DNA of 22,849 nucleotides from Rhizaria sp. SCN 62-66. Lineage: Eukaryota; Rhizaria, unplaced. The notes beneath the pieces are model-generated. The model had not been told where the DNA came from. It saw only the letters and a program-made list of their open reading frames with translations, and ran no database searches. A program made the position numbers and the translations under genes. The DNA lies in NCBI GenBank assembly GCA_001724265.1, contig MEDY01000435.1:1-22849 (forward strand), given 5' to 3'. How positions within the stretch are numbered: position 1 is the stretch's first letter; each line of letters begins with the position of its first letter. Below are positions 22,490 through 22,849 of the stretch, piece by piece.

Positions 22490-22849
22490 ATGGTACGTAT
22501 AGCATCTTTACGGCGTGTATTTTTTAGGTATTATTTTGCAGAGCTATTATCCCCAGCTTACTAGGTCGAAAACGGAATGGCGCACACCCGCTACCTCGCC
22601 ACACCGCACTCACTCTCCTCTTCCACTTATCCCCTCTTCTTCACCTGCCTTCGACCTGGCATGTGCTTTCGGTGGTCTCTCGCGCAGTCTGAGTCCAAGA
22701 AGCCGTTCCGCCAGTACTTCTTCCGCGGTGTCGAGGCCGAGAAGATGATTGACCTCACCGAGAAGGAGTTCATCGGCATGGTCCACTCCCGTGCCCGCCG
22801 CTGCTTCAAGCGCAACTCGATCAACGAGCACCTCCGCAAGCGCCTCACC
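22490..22849 (+). CDS. RPS15: 40S ribosomal protein S15 (uS19), 5' part, cut by the window end
   Basis: uS19 sits in the head of the small ribosomal subunit near the decoding region and contacts tRNA. Exon 1 contributes only the ATG at 22490-22492. After a 195-base intron, exon 2 (22688-22849) supplies 54 codons with no stop before the edge. The protein starts MSESKKPFRQYFFRGVEAEK, where FRxYxxRGV matches the start of eukaryotic S15, followed by the expected helix (MIDLTEKEF) and a basic HSRARRCFKR segment. About one third of the usual ~145 residues is present. An unspliced reading from an in-frame ATG at 22577 (MAHTRYLATPHS) is open, but it gives an N-terminus unlike the family. The ATG|GTACGT junction is therefore preferred. 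Codon bias is that of a highly expressed gene. The sequence is rather divergent downstream of FFRGV. Confidence 0.88.
22493..22687 (+). other. Intron of RPS15 immediately after the start codon (195 nt)
   Basis: The donor GTACGTATAG follows the ATG directly, and the acceptor is CTCTCGCGCAG before TCTGAGTCC. The intron is in phase 0. The donor resembles the helicase donors (GTACGCG, GTATGTG). An earlier AG (TTATTTTGCAG at about 22540) has a better pyrimidine tract. Using it would add a long non-conserved N-terminus or shift frame, so the later site is preferred. Confidence 0.75.

Noticed and set aside
22577-22687. In-frame extension MAHTRYLATPHS before the uS19 sequence
   Set aside because: Its composition is unlike the conserved N-terminus of S15, and an ATG|GTACGT intron model gives a family-like start.

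Overview
The window reads as nuclear DNA of a unicellular eukaryote (protist) whose lineage I cannot fix. The evidence is spliceosomal-type introns (GT donors, pyrimidine-rich AG acceptors), a DEAD-box helicase with a mitochondrial-type presequence, the 5' part of a cytosolic ribosomal protein gene (uS19/RPS15) with an intron directly after the ATG, and a very large low-complexity protein gene. Exons are strongly GC-rich, while introns and spacers are clearly AT-richer; these composition switches coincide with the gene boundaries I propose. I see no operons, transposons, CRISPR arrays, rRNA or tRNA genes.

Layout, left to right. (1) 1-154, + strand: the last 50 codons of an unidentified gene with the codon bias of a highly expressed protein. 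(2) 155-505: AT-rich spacer between two convergent genes. (3) 506-4049, - strand: a three-exon gene for a 1073-residue organellar (probably mitochondrial) DEAD-box RNA helicase of the DDX28/RH39 kind, with large lineage-specific insertions and a changed motif III. (4) 4050-4629: spacer between divergent genes. (5) 4630-21321, + strand: one uninterrupted reading frame of 5563 codons. The protein is Ala/Ser/Arg/Pro-rich and mostly disordered, with homopolymer runs, an RPGSASA heptad array, dispersed R-P-x-[ST]-A motifs, RRxS kinase-type sites, and a few islands rich in aromatic residues that may be folded. (6) 21322-21667: AT-rich convergent spacer. (7) 21668-22003, - strand: the 3' exon of an unrecognised acidic-tailed protein, with a second coding-like frame just upstream. 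(8) 22004-22489: a region holding that second frame and the promoter of the next gene. (9) 22490 to the end, + strand: the 5' part of RPS15, cut by the window edge.

Nothing links these genes functionally. They look like unrelated single-gene units on alternating strands: convergent, divergent, convergent, divergent. The most remarkable object is the 5563-residue protein, for which I recognise no family. Most other long open frames inside it, on both strands, are composition shadows of its GCN-rich codons.
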